DNA from: an uncultured Clostridia bacterium
GTDB lineage: Bacteria > Bacillota > Clostridia > TANB77 > CAG-508
Length of the DNA stretch: 64,000 nt
Assembly: GCA_934167175.1 (NCBI GenBank)
Contig: CAKPKF010000003.1
Coordinates: 53,674-117,673 of the forward strand
Direction: 5' to 3'
In this document: positions 45,343-53,929 of the stretch, one piece after another
Numbering within the stretch: position 1 is the stretch's first letter
Layout of the letters: each line of letters begins with the position of its first letter
Notes under the pieces: model-generated
What the model saw: only the letters and a program-made list of their open reading frames with translations
What the model was told of the DNA's origin: nothing
Database searches by the model: none
Made by a program: the position numbers and the translations under genes

Positions 45343-47769
45343 TTAGTATCTCTTTTTCATCTGCTCTAATGTATTGTTCATATTTGCAGAAAATTTGTTG
45401 TTGTTTTGATAGTTATTACTCATTGGTGGGTTATATCTACTACTTATTAAAGGATATACCATATTTCCTAAGGTTCTTAAACTATTCATAAATGTTTTTG
45501 AATAATTCTTTATAGAAATATTGCAATTTACAAGTGCTTCTAAATATGAAGAATATATCTGCTCTTCAAAAGGTATTACGCTATATTTTACCATGTCTTT
45601 GTTAAATAGCTCTGTCATAAATGACATTGCAGGGTCATTGTAAAAAGCCATTCCTCCAATTATTACTTTAGGACTTAATGATTTAACTCTTTGTTCTTTA
45701 TTTATTACAACTCTTATTTTCTTTTCATCTAAAACATTATTTGCTTTTAAATCTCTTAGAAATGCTGTTAATGGTTGTATTGTTAATACATCCATACTTT
45801 GAACTAAGTAAATTTCTTGTGATTTTTCAAAATATTCTATTGGAGAATGAAAATCGCAATCTATTAATATTAAATTATAATTTTCTAATAGCGTTGCTAA
45901 TATATTACTATAATCTTCTATTCCTTTTTCTTCATCTGGTAATGTAGTATATACATCTAAATTTTTATTTACTTTTATTCCTTCAGCTATTCCCTGTCTT
46001 AGTTTTTCTATTGATGAAAAAGCTATTTTTCTTAAACTTTCTTCATTTCTTGTATATATATAATATGAATTTTTATTTTTTGTTACGTCTAATATGGCAG
46101 TTTTTATTCCGGTTGATGATAATAACTCTGCTAAATTATTTATAACAAATGATGTTCCATTTTTAGTTGTTCCTACAAATGATACTACTTTTTTATCTTG
46201 AGTATATAGGCTATCCAAATTATGATTTATTGGATATTGAGTTTTAGTATTTGATATTTCTTTTGTTTTATTTGCTGACTCATATGAGTTTATATTTTCG
46301 TATTTATTTACCTTTTGATTTTTATCTTCATATTCATAATCATCATACTCGTCGTCATCATATTCATCTTCATAATAATCATCGTCATACTCGTCATCAT
46401 CATATTCATCTTCATCATCAAACCCAGGTAATGTTGTTTCTTCTTCATGTTTTTGCGTTTTTGATGTTTTTTTGCTAGAAGTATTTTCTTTTTCATCTTC
46501 TTCAAGCTCAAATAAATTAACTTCTTCTTCTACCTTTGGTTCTGATTTTGCTTCTTCTACTACTTTTTTAGGTCTTCCCCTTTTTCTTTTAGGTGGGTCT
46601 TCTACTTTTTTCTCTTCTTCTTTTGATTCTGGTTTTACTTCTTCTACTACTTTTTTAGGTCTTCCTCTTTTTCTTTTAGGTGGGTCTTCTACTTTTTTCT
46701 CTTCTTCTTTTGGAGTTTTATTTGCTTTTTTAGTTGTTTTTTCTCCATCTTTTTTCTTTTTACTGCCGTTCTCTTCATCTTGTATTTCTTTTTTCTTTCT
46801 AGCTATAGCTTCTTTTTTCTTTCTTAATCTTTCTAAATTTTCATCATCCTCTTTTATTCTTTCGTTCAATTTACTTGAATTTAATTTTTTAACTGTTTTT
46901 GAATTTACTGATGACGGTACTATAACCGGACGTCCTAAAGTTATTTTTTTATTTTGAGTTTCTATAAAATCTGCCTGTATTCCTGGCTCTTCCATTACTT
47001 GTTTTTGCTTTTTAGAATTTTTTGTTTCCTTTGGTCTATTATACACTCTATAATCTGTTGCTGATTCTTTTGAATCAAATGACATTACAGATTGATATTT
47101 AGGTGATTCTGCTTCTAATACAGCTTTTACATTAAGAGGTAAATACTTAGCTATTATTTTTAATTGTGCATCAGTATATTGTGATGCTATATTATTAAAA
47201 CTGTCTACATACCTATCTTCATTTTTACCAAGTCTCTTATAATGGTTCATTATATTTTGTATTTCTACTTCACTTACTTCATTTTCACTTTCACTTTGAT
47301 AATTTACTTCATCAACATCTATTTTATAATATATTTTAGCTTCTTTTTTAGTTCTTGGTTTATGTATTAACTTACATACTTCTGTTATACTTCTATCTTG
47401 TCCTATCAAAGCACTATATATTCCTATTCCAAATAGTTTTACTAATATCGGTTCAGATTTTGTTCTTCTATCTGTACATATTAATATTATAGGTGTATCA
47501 TTTCCTGAAATATCCGAAGCTTCATCGCTTATACTATCTAACTTTTCAAAAATGAACTTATTTATTTGTTCATAATTGTTATTAGCAAATGGCTCTAAGT
47601 CTTCACTAATTACGATTCTATCATATGTTTTATCTTTTTGTATCTCTTTTAATATTGCATTAAAGTAATAAACATTTTTATATGATATGATTTCTTTATA
47701 CTCCTTTTGATACTTTTTAACAATTGACTCCGAAATATTTTCATTACTCACTGCAAATAAAACTTTCAT
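45343..47769 (-). CDS. CpaE/MinD-like protein with AT-hook repeats and degenerate P-loop
   Basis: An 808-residue modular protein. Residues 1-135 resemble a receiver-like domain (VLFAVSNENISES, RIVISEDLEPF, PIILICTDRR). A long charged middle (about 225-520) has a Lys-rich coiled coil, two copies of the AT-hook-type string KRKRGRPKKVVEE (about 379 and 411) inside a 30-residue direct repeat, and an acidic Asp/Tyr tract (DDEYDDDYYEDEYDDDEYDD). Residues about 545-790 form a MinD/ParA-fold domain (VVSFVGTTKNGTSFVINNLA, ILDVTKNKN, LILIDCDFHSP) in which the canonical KGGxGKT is replaced by GTTKNGTS, lacking the lysine before the final Thr/Ser. Role unknown; possibly a membrane- or DNA-organising scaffold. 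Neighbours are envelope genes. Confidence 0.72.
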   Translation of the reverse strand: MKVLFAVSNENISESIVKKYQKEYKEIISYKNVYYFNAILKEIQKDKTYDRIVISEDLEPFANNNYEQINKFIFEKLDSISDEASDISGNDTPIILICTDRRTKSEPILVKLFGIGIYSALIGQDRSITEVCKLIHKPRTKKEAKIYYKIDVDEVNYQSESENEVSEVEIQNIMNHYKRLGKNEDRYVDSFNNIASQYTDAQLKIIAKYLPLNVKAVLEAESPKYQSVMSFDSKESATDYRVYNRPKETKNSKKQKQVMEEPGIQADFIETQNKKITLGRPVIVPSSVNSKTVKKLNSSKLNERIKEDDENLERLRKKKEAIARKKKEIQDEENGSKKKKDGEKTTKKANKTPKEEEKKVEDPPKRKRGRPKKVVEEVKPESKEEEKKVEDPPKRKRGRPKKVVEEAKSEPKVEEEVNLFELEEDEKENTSSKKTSKTQKHEEETTLPGFDDEDEYDDDEYDDDYYEDEYDDDEYDDYEYEDKNQKVNKYENINSYESANKTKEISNTKTQYPINHNLDSLYTQDKKVVSFVGTTKNGTSFVINNLAELLSSTGIKTAILDVTKNKNSYYIYTRNEESLRKIAFSSIEKLRQGIAEGIKVNKNLDVYTTLPDEEKGIEDYSNILATLLENYNLILIDCDFHSPIEYFEKSQEIYLVQSMDVLTIQPLTAFLRDLKANNVLDEKKIRVVINKEQRVKSLSPKVIIGGMAFYNDPAMSFMTELFNKDMVKYSVIPFEEQIYSSYLEALVNCNISIKNYSKTFMNSLRTLGNMVYPLISSRYNPPMSNNYQNNNKFSANMNNTLEQMKKRY

Positions 47770-47772
47770 TTG

Positions 47773-48183
47773 TTAACCCCTCCAACCTTTTACTACTATT
47801 GCAAATACAAGTGGTAACACTTGACATATTACAAATATGGTTACAAATCCTATAACCAATCCAAATCCTTTATCTCTTGTATCTAATTTTCTTATTCCTA
47901 TCACATATTGGTATATCGCACCAACTGCTATTCCTATAAAGCAACACGGAATGCTATATATACGAACTTTATTTAGGATATATGCAGCCAAACCATAAGA
48001 TTTATCTCCATATGCTTTTTCATAATCTTGTAGCTCTTTTTTAGTATTTTCTTTTATTTCTACTAATCTGCTTTCTGTATCTTTATCTATTATGTTTGTA
48101 TTTTCTGCTAATACAATATTATTAGTATTAAATATCATAACAACACAAAAAATCAAGCTCAAATAAACTAATGTTTTTTTCAC
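47773..48183 (-). CDS. Small exported membrane protein, unknown function
   Basis: A 136-residue protein with an N-terminal signal-like helix (TLVYLSLIFCVVMIFNT, possible cleavage after VLAEN), a short charged region (ENTKKELQDYEKAYGDKSYG), and two membrane helices (about 72-95 and 105-130). No family recognised. Start GTG at 48183 behind GAAAGGGG. It ends four bases before the MinD-like gene's start region, so the two are tightly coupled, which suggests they act together at the membrane (inference). Confidence 0.72.
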   Translation of the reverse strand: MKKTLVYLSLIFCVVMIFNTNNIVLAENTNIIDKDTESRLVEIKENTKKELQDYEKAYGDKSYGLAAYILNKVRIYSIPCCFIGIAVGAIYQYVIGIRKLDTRDKGFGLVIGFVTIFVICQVLPLVFAIVVKGWRG

Positions 48184-48295
48184 CTAGCAATTGCCCCTTT
48201 CTTCATTTATTTTTCTATATTATAGCTCATTTTCTTTTACTATAATATCATACAATAGAAACATTAAAATATCAAGTTTTTAGCAACAACTTTTT

Positions 48296-49519
48296 TTAAT
48301 TTTGCAATTTATTGTACAAATATTGCATCCATTTATATACATTGTTTCCCCAATTACTGTCTGTAGCATATTTTTTATTAACTGAATCTATATCTGGTCC
48401 ATTATAATACTTTCCTGATGCTGTTTCATTATTATATATTTTTGAGCCTGATTTGTTTAAATAATGTTTTATAAAGACCCTTGCTAATAAATCTATACTT
48501 TCTGAATAATTAGCAAAATTGTATGCCGAATCATATGGTGCCCTATCATAAGCTCCATAGCCAAACAAATTCTTTTTTTCAAGTGAAATTTTTGATGTTC
48601 CCCAATTGCTTTCATGTATTCCTACTGCTGCTAAGAACACACCATTTATATTATATTGCTTTTCTGCATAATAAAAATATTGCGCATTTTGTTCAAAAAT
48701 CTTTTTTGTGTCTTTTGAATCATTAGATAATATTTTTTTGAATTGTTCTAATGTCAAATTGCTTGGTTTATTTAATGCTATATTTCTGCTTAGAGATTGT
48801 ACTTTATTATTTTTAGTTTTTGTTTCATTATTATTTTCTTGTATTTCTTCTTTATTTATGTTTTTTAAAGAATTACTTTCTGTCCATCCTATATAATTTT
48901 GATACTGTATTTTGCACCAATCTTTTTGTATCTCTAACACTTTAACTGAACTATCTTTAACCAATGTTATAACTTTTTCAGAATTACTATTAGGTTCTAA
49001 CATTACACTTAATGTTTCAGGAGCTGTATAAACATCATCCCCTACTTTTATTTTATAACTATTCACATATTGTGCAGTTCCCACCAAAACAATTTTGTTA
49101 TTAGCTGCTTTAATAATTTTATTTCCTACACACTCTTCTCTGACTAAATTATCTCCTTCATAGATTTTTTTTGTCACTATTAATTGCTTTCCTGTTCTTC
49201 CTTCCTGAATAATTTGTAACATTCCTTTTGCTAAACTGTCATCTTCTTGGTAAACTGTCTTATATTCCAAATCTATTTCTTCCGTATTTATTTCTTCTTT
49301 TGTTTTTTCTTTAATATTTTCCGTTAAAATATTATTTACATCTATATTTATCTCATTTTCTGAATCCGTTTCTTTTGATGTTTTAATTTCTTTGTATGCA
49401 TATGTAACTTGTTTTGAAAAAATACTGCATACAAATATTATTGCACAAATAAAAAAAATACTTAATATAGGCAAAACTACTATTTTTTTAACTTTTAATA
49501 TTATTTTTTTATTATTCAT
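48296..49519 (-). CDS. Cell-wall N-acetylglucosaminidase with SH3-like domain
   Basis: A 407-residue exported enzyme. Membrane anchor at about 12-35; charged Glu/Lys-rich linker; an SH3_3-like region (about 160-210: NSEKVITLVKDSSVKVLEIQ, WCKIQYQNYIGW); and a C-terminal glucosaminidase domain (about 265-405) with the catalytic Glu in AAVGIHESNWGTSKIS and the NLFGYGAYDRAPYDSAY motif. It cleaves the glycan strand of peptidoglycan. It belongs to the envelope group with the MinD-like and GGDEF-like genes. AGGTGATT precedes the ATG. Confidence 0.88.
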   Translation of the reverse strand: MNNKKIILKVKKIVVLPILSIFFICAIIFVCSIFSKQVTYAYKEIKTSKETDSENEINIDVNNILTENIKEKTKEEINTEEIDLEYKTVYQEDDSLAKGMLQIIQEGRTGKQLIVTKKIYEGDNLVREECVGNKIIKAANNKIVLVGTAQYVNSYKIKVGDDVYTAPETLSVMLEPNSNSEKVITLVKDSSVKVLEIQKDWCKIQYQNYIGWTESNSLKNINKEEIQENNNETKTKNNKVQSLSRNIALNKPSNLTLEQFKKILSNDSKDTKKIFEQNAQYFYYAEKQYNINGVFLAAVGIHESNWGTSKISLEKKNLFGYGAYDRAPYDSAYNFANYSESIDLLARVFIKHYLNKSGSKIYNNETASGKYYNGPDIDSVNKKYATDSNWGNNVYKWMQYLYNKLQN

Positions 49520-49641
49520 TTGTAATCACCTGTATTAATTTTAATAGTTCTATCATTTTTTGTCAATTTCAAAAAATGGAATATTTCAATAATTATTATT
49601 TTTCACTCTATACTTTTTTACAATTAATATTTCTATAATTC

Positions 49642-49670
49642 TTGCATAATTATGAATAATGTATTATAGT
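49642..49670 (+). promoter_or_regulatory. Promoter of the 49697 gene
   Basis: TTGCAT at 49642-49647, a 17-base spacer and TATAGT at 49665-49670, 27 bases before the start codon. Confidence 0.65.
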
Positions 49671-49696
49671 TAATAATTATGAATGGAGGAATTAAT

Positions 49697-50528
49697 ATGA
49701 TTTTTAAAAATTTTCCTAAAGTAGATATACACTCTATTTTTTTCAAAAAATTAATTATATTAATATTCTTGTTTTTATGTTTTTGTATCATTTTGGTACA
49801 AGTTTTAACTTTAATTTTACCTAGATATCATTTTGAAAAAAATATACTTGAAATAGCTGAATTAAACTCTAAAGATATTTTTTCTCTTGATAAAATATTT
49901 TTATTTAGTAGTGCTGATGCAACAAACAACTCTACTAGTAATGCTAATTGGGATTTAAACATTTCACAATATTCAGATATAGCTGTTTTTATTAGTAATG
50001 ATAAAAATAACTTATCAAATGAAAATTCTATAAAAAAATTATATTTGGATAATTTCAAATTTAATACTACTCCATCGATTCGGCACACCTATTCTTTATT
50101 ATAAGAATATTAAAAATTTTGGTAAATTAGATTTTACAGAAGCTAATACTATAAATGAACAATTGGATTATGAAATTTCTGATTCTACAATAAATGATTA
50201 CAGCACTCCAAAATTATTAAATAATGGTAGTACCCCTATTACTATTGGATATATTAACAAAGACTTAAAAACTAATCAAATAATTTCTGATATTTCTACA
50301 CCTTTATCTTTTGATGGTACTCTTTTAAAGAAAAGTAGTATTACTTTAAATTCTATCCAATGTAATTTTTCATTTAGAATAAATATACTTAATAATTTAG
50401 ATCAATTATTTACTTGTGTTGTAAATATTGATATTCCTTTAGAATATAATGGTCAGTCAATATATGATGGTAGTGTAAAAAAGGAAATAAATAATCTAAA
50501 TAGTTATAAATTTTATAGAGTTAAATAA
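49697..50528 (+). CDS. Membrane-anchored extracellular protein, +1 shift at an in-frame CGG
   Basis: Two open frames that together make one 276-residue protein. The first begins at the ATG at 49697 (behind GGAGGAATTAAT), has a membrane helix (KLIILIFLFLCFCIILVQVL) and an extracellular part SKDIFSLDKIFLFSSADATN, and reaches an in-frame CGG at 50081-50083. Read straight on, it stops seven codons after the CGG (stop at 50102-50104). Skipping the C gives GTPILYYKNIKNFGK and then 148 codons without a stop to 50528, with TPITIGYINKDLKTN and CVVNIDIPLEYNGQ. I do not recognise a named family, but the second part has no start codon with a binding site of its own. It has its own promoter and a terminator behind it. 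Confidence 0.72.
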
Positions 50529-50537
50529 GATACACAC

Positions 50538-50573
50538 AAAAAAATAAATCAATTAAATTGATTTATTTTTTTA
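50538..50573. terminator. Bidirectional terminator
   Basis: An A/T palindrome of about 13 bp per arm (50542-50554 with 50556-50568) between the 49697 gene and the converging 50563 gene, with an A-run and a T-run on either side. Confidence 0.75.
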
Positions 50574-51015
50574 TTATATTTAATATATACCTCAACACTT
50601 TTTTATACCATTTCATTTCTTTTTTTACTGCTATTTGCATATCCACTTTGTTTTCTTCTTCTGTTTTTTTCAAGTTCTTTTCTATATTCTTGTTGTCAAA
50701 CATTTTCTCTGAATCATATTTTTCTCTTTTTGCTCTTTCTAATTTTCTTTCATTAAATCTGTGTAATTCTTCCATTACCGCCTTTTGTTTATTATCTAAA
50801 AGATATTCCATATTTAAATATGATAACATTGCTATTGTTTTTCTATTCAAATCCTGTTCCTCTAGTTTTTTGGAATCATCATATTGCCATTTATATTTTT
50901 TGTCCTTTTTACTGTTTATTGCTTCTATTATTTCTAATGGTATTTTACTTAAGTCATCATCATCTAAACGTTTAAGCACTTCATTTAATTCTACCAAACA
51001 CTTCTCATCTTCCAT
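50563..51015 (-). CDS. Helical protein following the LRR genes, unknown function
   Basis: A 150-residue, highly charged protein (ECLVELNEVLKRLDDDD-like start, then KKLEEQDLNRKTIAMLSYLNM and HRFNERKLERAKREK) that is predicted mainly helical and ends in a basic, weakly hydrophobic stretch (YKKVLRYILNIIKK). No family recognised. It overlaps the 869-residue LRR gene by eleven bases and is translationally coupled, so probably serves as its partner or accessory (inference). Confidence 0.7.
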   Translation of the reverse strand: MEDEKCLVELNEVLKRLDDDDLSKIPLEIIEAINSKKDKKYKWQYDDSKKLEEQDLNRKTIAMLSYLNMEYLLDNKQKAVMEELHRFNERKLERAKREKYDSEKMFDNKNIEKNLKKTEEENKVDMQIAVKKEMKWYKKVLRYILNIIKK

Positions 51016-53614
51016 TTGTTTCTTTCTCCTTATTATTTCTTCTTTTGAATATTTTTTTGATTTTGTTTATTATCTCATGTGCCATATTGACTTCAGATGT
51101 TGTTATACTTCTATCCTTATCTAATTTTGATATACTTCGAGAATTTATTTTTTCTTCTCTCTCACTAGACAACACTTTAGACTCTAACACATTTTTGCTT
51201 TTACGTAAAAAGTCTTTTCCCTTTTCTTCTAACATTGGTAAATCAACTTTTTGGATTAGCTCATTATTGTTGAAAAATTTATCTCCAACTTTTTGTAATT
51301 TAGGAAATTTTAATTCTTGTACAGCTAAATTCATTGGCATAAAATAGTTTTTTGCCTCTTTTAAGTTTGGTATTTCTATTTTCTCGATGTCTTGATTGTT
51401 ATATAAAAAATAATCTTCTGCTAATTCTAAGTTTGGCAAAATTATTTTGCTTAATCCTTCATTATTATGCAAAAAATTAGCTCCAACTTGTTTTAATTTT
51501 GGTAAATTTAACTTAGATAAAATTTTGTTATTATTTAAAAATTCAAAATCAGCTCTTTCAAGATTAGGCAAGTCTAACTTTTTCAATTTTTGGTTTTCTG
51601 CTAAGAAACAAAACCCTACTTTTTTCAAATTTGGTAAATTCACTTCTTCTAATATTTGATTTCTTCCTAAAAAACTATTTTTGGCTTCGACTAAATTCGG
51701 TAAATCTATCTTTTTTAGAGTTCTATTTTCAAACAAGAAATTTCCTGACACTTTTTCTAATTTAGGCAATTCTAATTGTTCTATAATTTTATTGTAACAT
51801 AAAGCTCCATCCCCTATTTCTTTTAGACTTGGTAAACTTAACTTATTCAAACTTCTATTATATGTTAAAAAATTATTTCCTATTTTCTTTAATTTAGGTG
51901 CATTTAGTTCAATTAACTTATTGTTTTCGCACAAAAAAGCATTTCCTATTTCCTCTAAATTTGTTAAATCTAATTCGGTTATTTCTTTATTTTCATACAA
52001 AAAGCCATTTCCTATTTCTTTTAAGTTCATTAAATTAACATCAGATATTTTATCATTAGAATATATAAAACCTCTTCCTATTTTTTCTAATTCTGGAAGT
52101 TCTATTTGATTCAAGTTTCTATTTTCATATAAAAAGTCATTTCCTATAGTTTTCAATTTTTTAAGATTTATGGCAGATATATTTTTATTATTATTTAAAA
52201 AATTATTTTCTACATTTTCAAGATTTGGTAAGTCTATTTCTGTTAATCCTTTATTTTCATACAAAAAATCGCTTCCTATTTCTTTCAGCTCGGGCAATTC
52301 AAGTTTTTTTAAATCAACATTTTTATATAAAAAACTATTTCCTACTTTTTTCAGATTCGGTAAATTAAGTTCTTTTATATTCTTGTTTTCACTTACAAAC
52401 AAATTTCCAACTTCTTCTAGATTGTTCAAGCTTAAGTTTTTTAATTCTTTGTTCTTACATAAAAAATTATTCCCTATAGTTTTAACTTTTGACATTTCTA
52501 TATTTAACATCGCTTTATTGTTTCTCAAAAAATTATCAGAGACACTTTCTAGTTCATTATTTGTGTACCCTACAATTTGATTGCTTTTATCTATTTCTAT
52601 TGTTACAGGTGACTTTTCGCTTTTTTCTATTCTTATTATTTTGGTTCCTTTTTCTTTATTTTTTTCTATTTGTATTTTGGCATCTGACAAGTCTTTAAAT
52701 GATTCTGGAAAACTATCCTTTATATTTTCATCGAGTAATTTTAAAGTTTTATGTTGTGTATCTAATAAGAAACAATCAATTAATATTTGACTTTCTGGAT
52801 TTTCTAATTTATAAACTTCCCCTTCTTTTATCATTATATTACCTGGACAATAATATTTTTCATTCTCTAGAATGTTATATTTATAATACTTTCCATCTTT
52901 TGCCTTCACATAACCTGGTATTTCAAATTCTTCTACACTTTCATTGTTTAATTCTAAATCATACATTTGTTTCAAGTATGTTTTAAAACTATTTGTTAAG
53001 CCTGGAATTATTCTATTTAAATCATTTCCATATGTTGCATCTGGGTTAGTTACTTTGTGATTATATCTATTTTTTATTGAAACCGTACATAATTCATCCT
53101 TAGTAAATTGTATTCCCATAACAGATGTTCCATATTCATCTTCTCTCTCAGGATTTTTAAAATTTTCCCTTTTTATATCTTCCGCATTATTTTTAACTGC
53201 AAAAAATACAACACATCTATCTAATCTATCAGGTATTTGGAATGTACATAATTCTTCACCATGTGCATACCATTTTATAAATTCTTGTAGTTCCTCTTTT
53301 GTCTTACATTCATATAAATTATATCCAGCCTCTCTTAAAAGTTCATATGGAGTTTTATTTAGTACTACATTATCATTTTCGCTTGCATTTTCTTTTTCTG
53401 TTTTACTATAAACATATGCTTTGAAATCTCTTTCCTTGTTTTCTTTTATTATATCATCATATAAAGTTTTTGAATTTTTCGAAAACGATTCATTTAGAAT
53501 TTTTTCTAACTTTCCTTCTTGTTCTAATATTGTAGGAAAATTTTCTCTGCATAATTTCATGAAGTTTTCTCCGTATGCTTTTTTTATTCTCTTTAGTTCA
53601 TTAGAATTATTCAC
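51005..53614 (-). CDS. Leucine-rich repeat protein, paralogue 1 (869 residues)
   Basis: First gene of the tandem set, GTG start at 53614 behind AGGAGG. Residues 1-270 are an N-terminal domain shared by all three paralogues: KKAYGENFMKLCRENFPT, CVVFFAVKNNAEDIKRENF, YGTSVMGIQFTKDE, SIKNRYNHKV and NPDATYGNDLNRI. Residues about 340-800 are a run of about 20 leucine-rich repeats of 23 residues (for example LPNLKKVGNSFLYKNVDL). The tail is basic (KIFKRRNNKEKETN). No signal peptide or membrane anchor is visible, so the protein may be cytoplasmic. Function unknown; protein binding by the repeat solenoid is likely. Confidence 0.8.
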   Translation of the reverse strand: MNNSNELKRIKKAYGENFMKLCRENFPTILEQEGKLEKILNESFSKNSKTLYDDIIKENKERDFKAYVYSKTEKENASENDNVVLNKTPYELLREAGYNLYECKTKEELQEFIKWYAHGEELCTFQIPDRLDRCVVFFAVKNNAEDIKRENFKNPEREDEYGTSVMGIQFTKDELCTVSIKNRYNHKVTNPDATYGNDLNRIIPGLTNSFKTYLKQMYDLELNNESVEEFEIPGYVKAKDGKYYKYNILENEKYYCPGNIMIKEGEVYKLENPESQILIDCFLLDTQHKTLKLLDENIKDSFPESFKDLSDAKIQIEKNKEKGTKIIRIEKSEKSPVTIEIDKSNQIVGYTNNELESVSDNFLRNNKAMLNIEMSKVKTIGNNFLCKNKELKNLSLNNLEEVGNLFVSENKNIKELNLPNLKKVGNSFLYKNVDLKKLELPELKEIGSDFLYENKGLTEIDLPNLENVENNFLNNNKNISAINLKKLKTIGNDFLYENRNLNQIELPELEKIGRGFIYSNDKISDVNLMNLKEIGNGFLYENKEITELDLTNLEEIGNAFLCENNKLIELNAPKLKKIGNNFLTYNRSLNKLSLPSLKEIGDGALCYNKIIEQLELPKLEKVSGNFLFENRTLKKIDLPNLVEAKNSFLGRNQILEEVNLPNLKKVGFCFLAENQKLKKLDLPNLERADFEFLNNNKILSKLNLPKLKQVGANFLHNNEGLSKIILPNLELAEDYFLYNNQDIEKIEIPNLKEAKNYFMPMNLAVQELKFPKLQKVGDKFFNNNELIQKVDLPMLEEKGKDFLRKSKNVLESKVLSSEREEKINSRSISKLDKDRSITTSEVNMAHEIINKIKKIFKRRNNKEKETNGR

Positions 53615-53625
53615 TTATAGTCCTC

Positions 53626-53925
53626 CTATCCATACAACCTTTTCAAATATATTTCCATTCCACTTATAACAACTTTTATTACATCTACATCATCCATTGA
53701 TATATTTTCTTTTCCATATTTGCTTTCCAAACTTCCAAATGTATAGCTTGTACTATATCCATCATATTGTTTATTTAATAATTCACTATTTATATATATA
53801 TAATCACCTTTCTTAGGCTTTTCATTTATATCTAAAAATTCTAAATTCAAAATATACTTTTTTTCATTTTTATCCTCTAAATTATATATATATTTTTCAT
53901 TATCGATAATTTTTAGTTCTACCAT
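53626..53925 (-). CDS. Small conserved protein within the LRR operon, 99 residues
   Basis: A 99-residue protein with a beta-rich pattern: VELKIIDNEKYIYNLEDKN, YILNLEFLDINEKPKKGDYI, TFGSLESKYGKENI and the end MEIYLKRLYG. I have the impression of a small, widespread clostridial family of unknown function, but have no name for it. GAAAGGAG lies upstream of the ATG. It starts four bases after the LRR paralogue 2 stop and ends 11 bases before LRR paralogue 1 starts, so it is embedded in the operon. Confidence 0.75.
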   Translation of the reverse strand: MVELKIIDNEKYIYNLEDKNEKKYILNLEFLDINEKPKKGDYIYINSELLNKQYDGYSTSYTFGSLESKYGKENISMDDVDVIKVVISGMEIYLKRLYG

Positions 53926-53929
53926 TTAT

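Noticed and set aside
50163..50528. Separate small gene starting at a TTG at 50163
   Set aside because: No ribosome binding site; the same frame is open back to 50082, directly joining the upstream gene.
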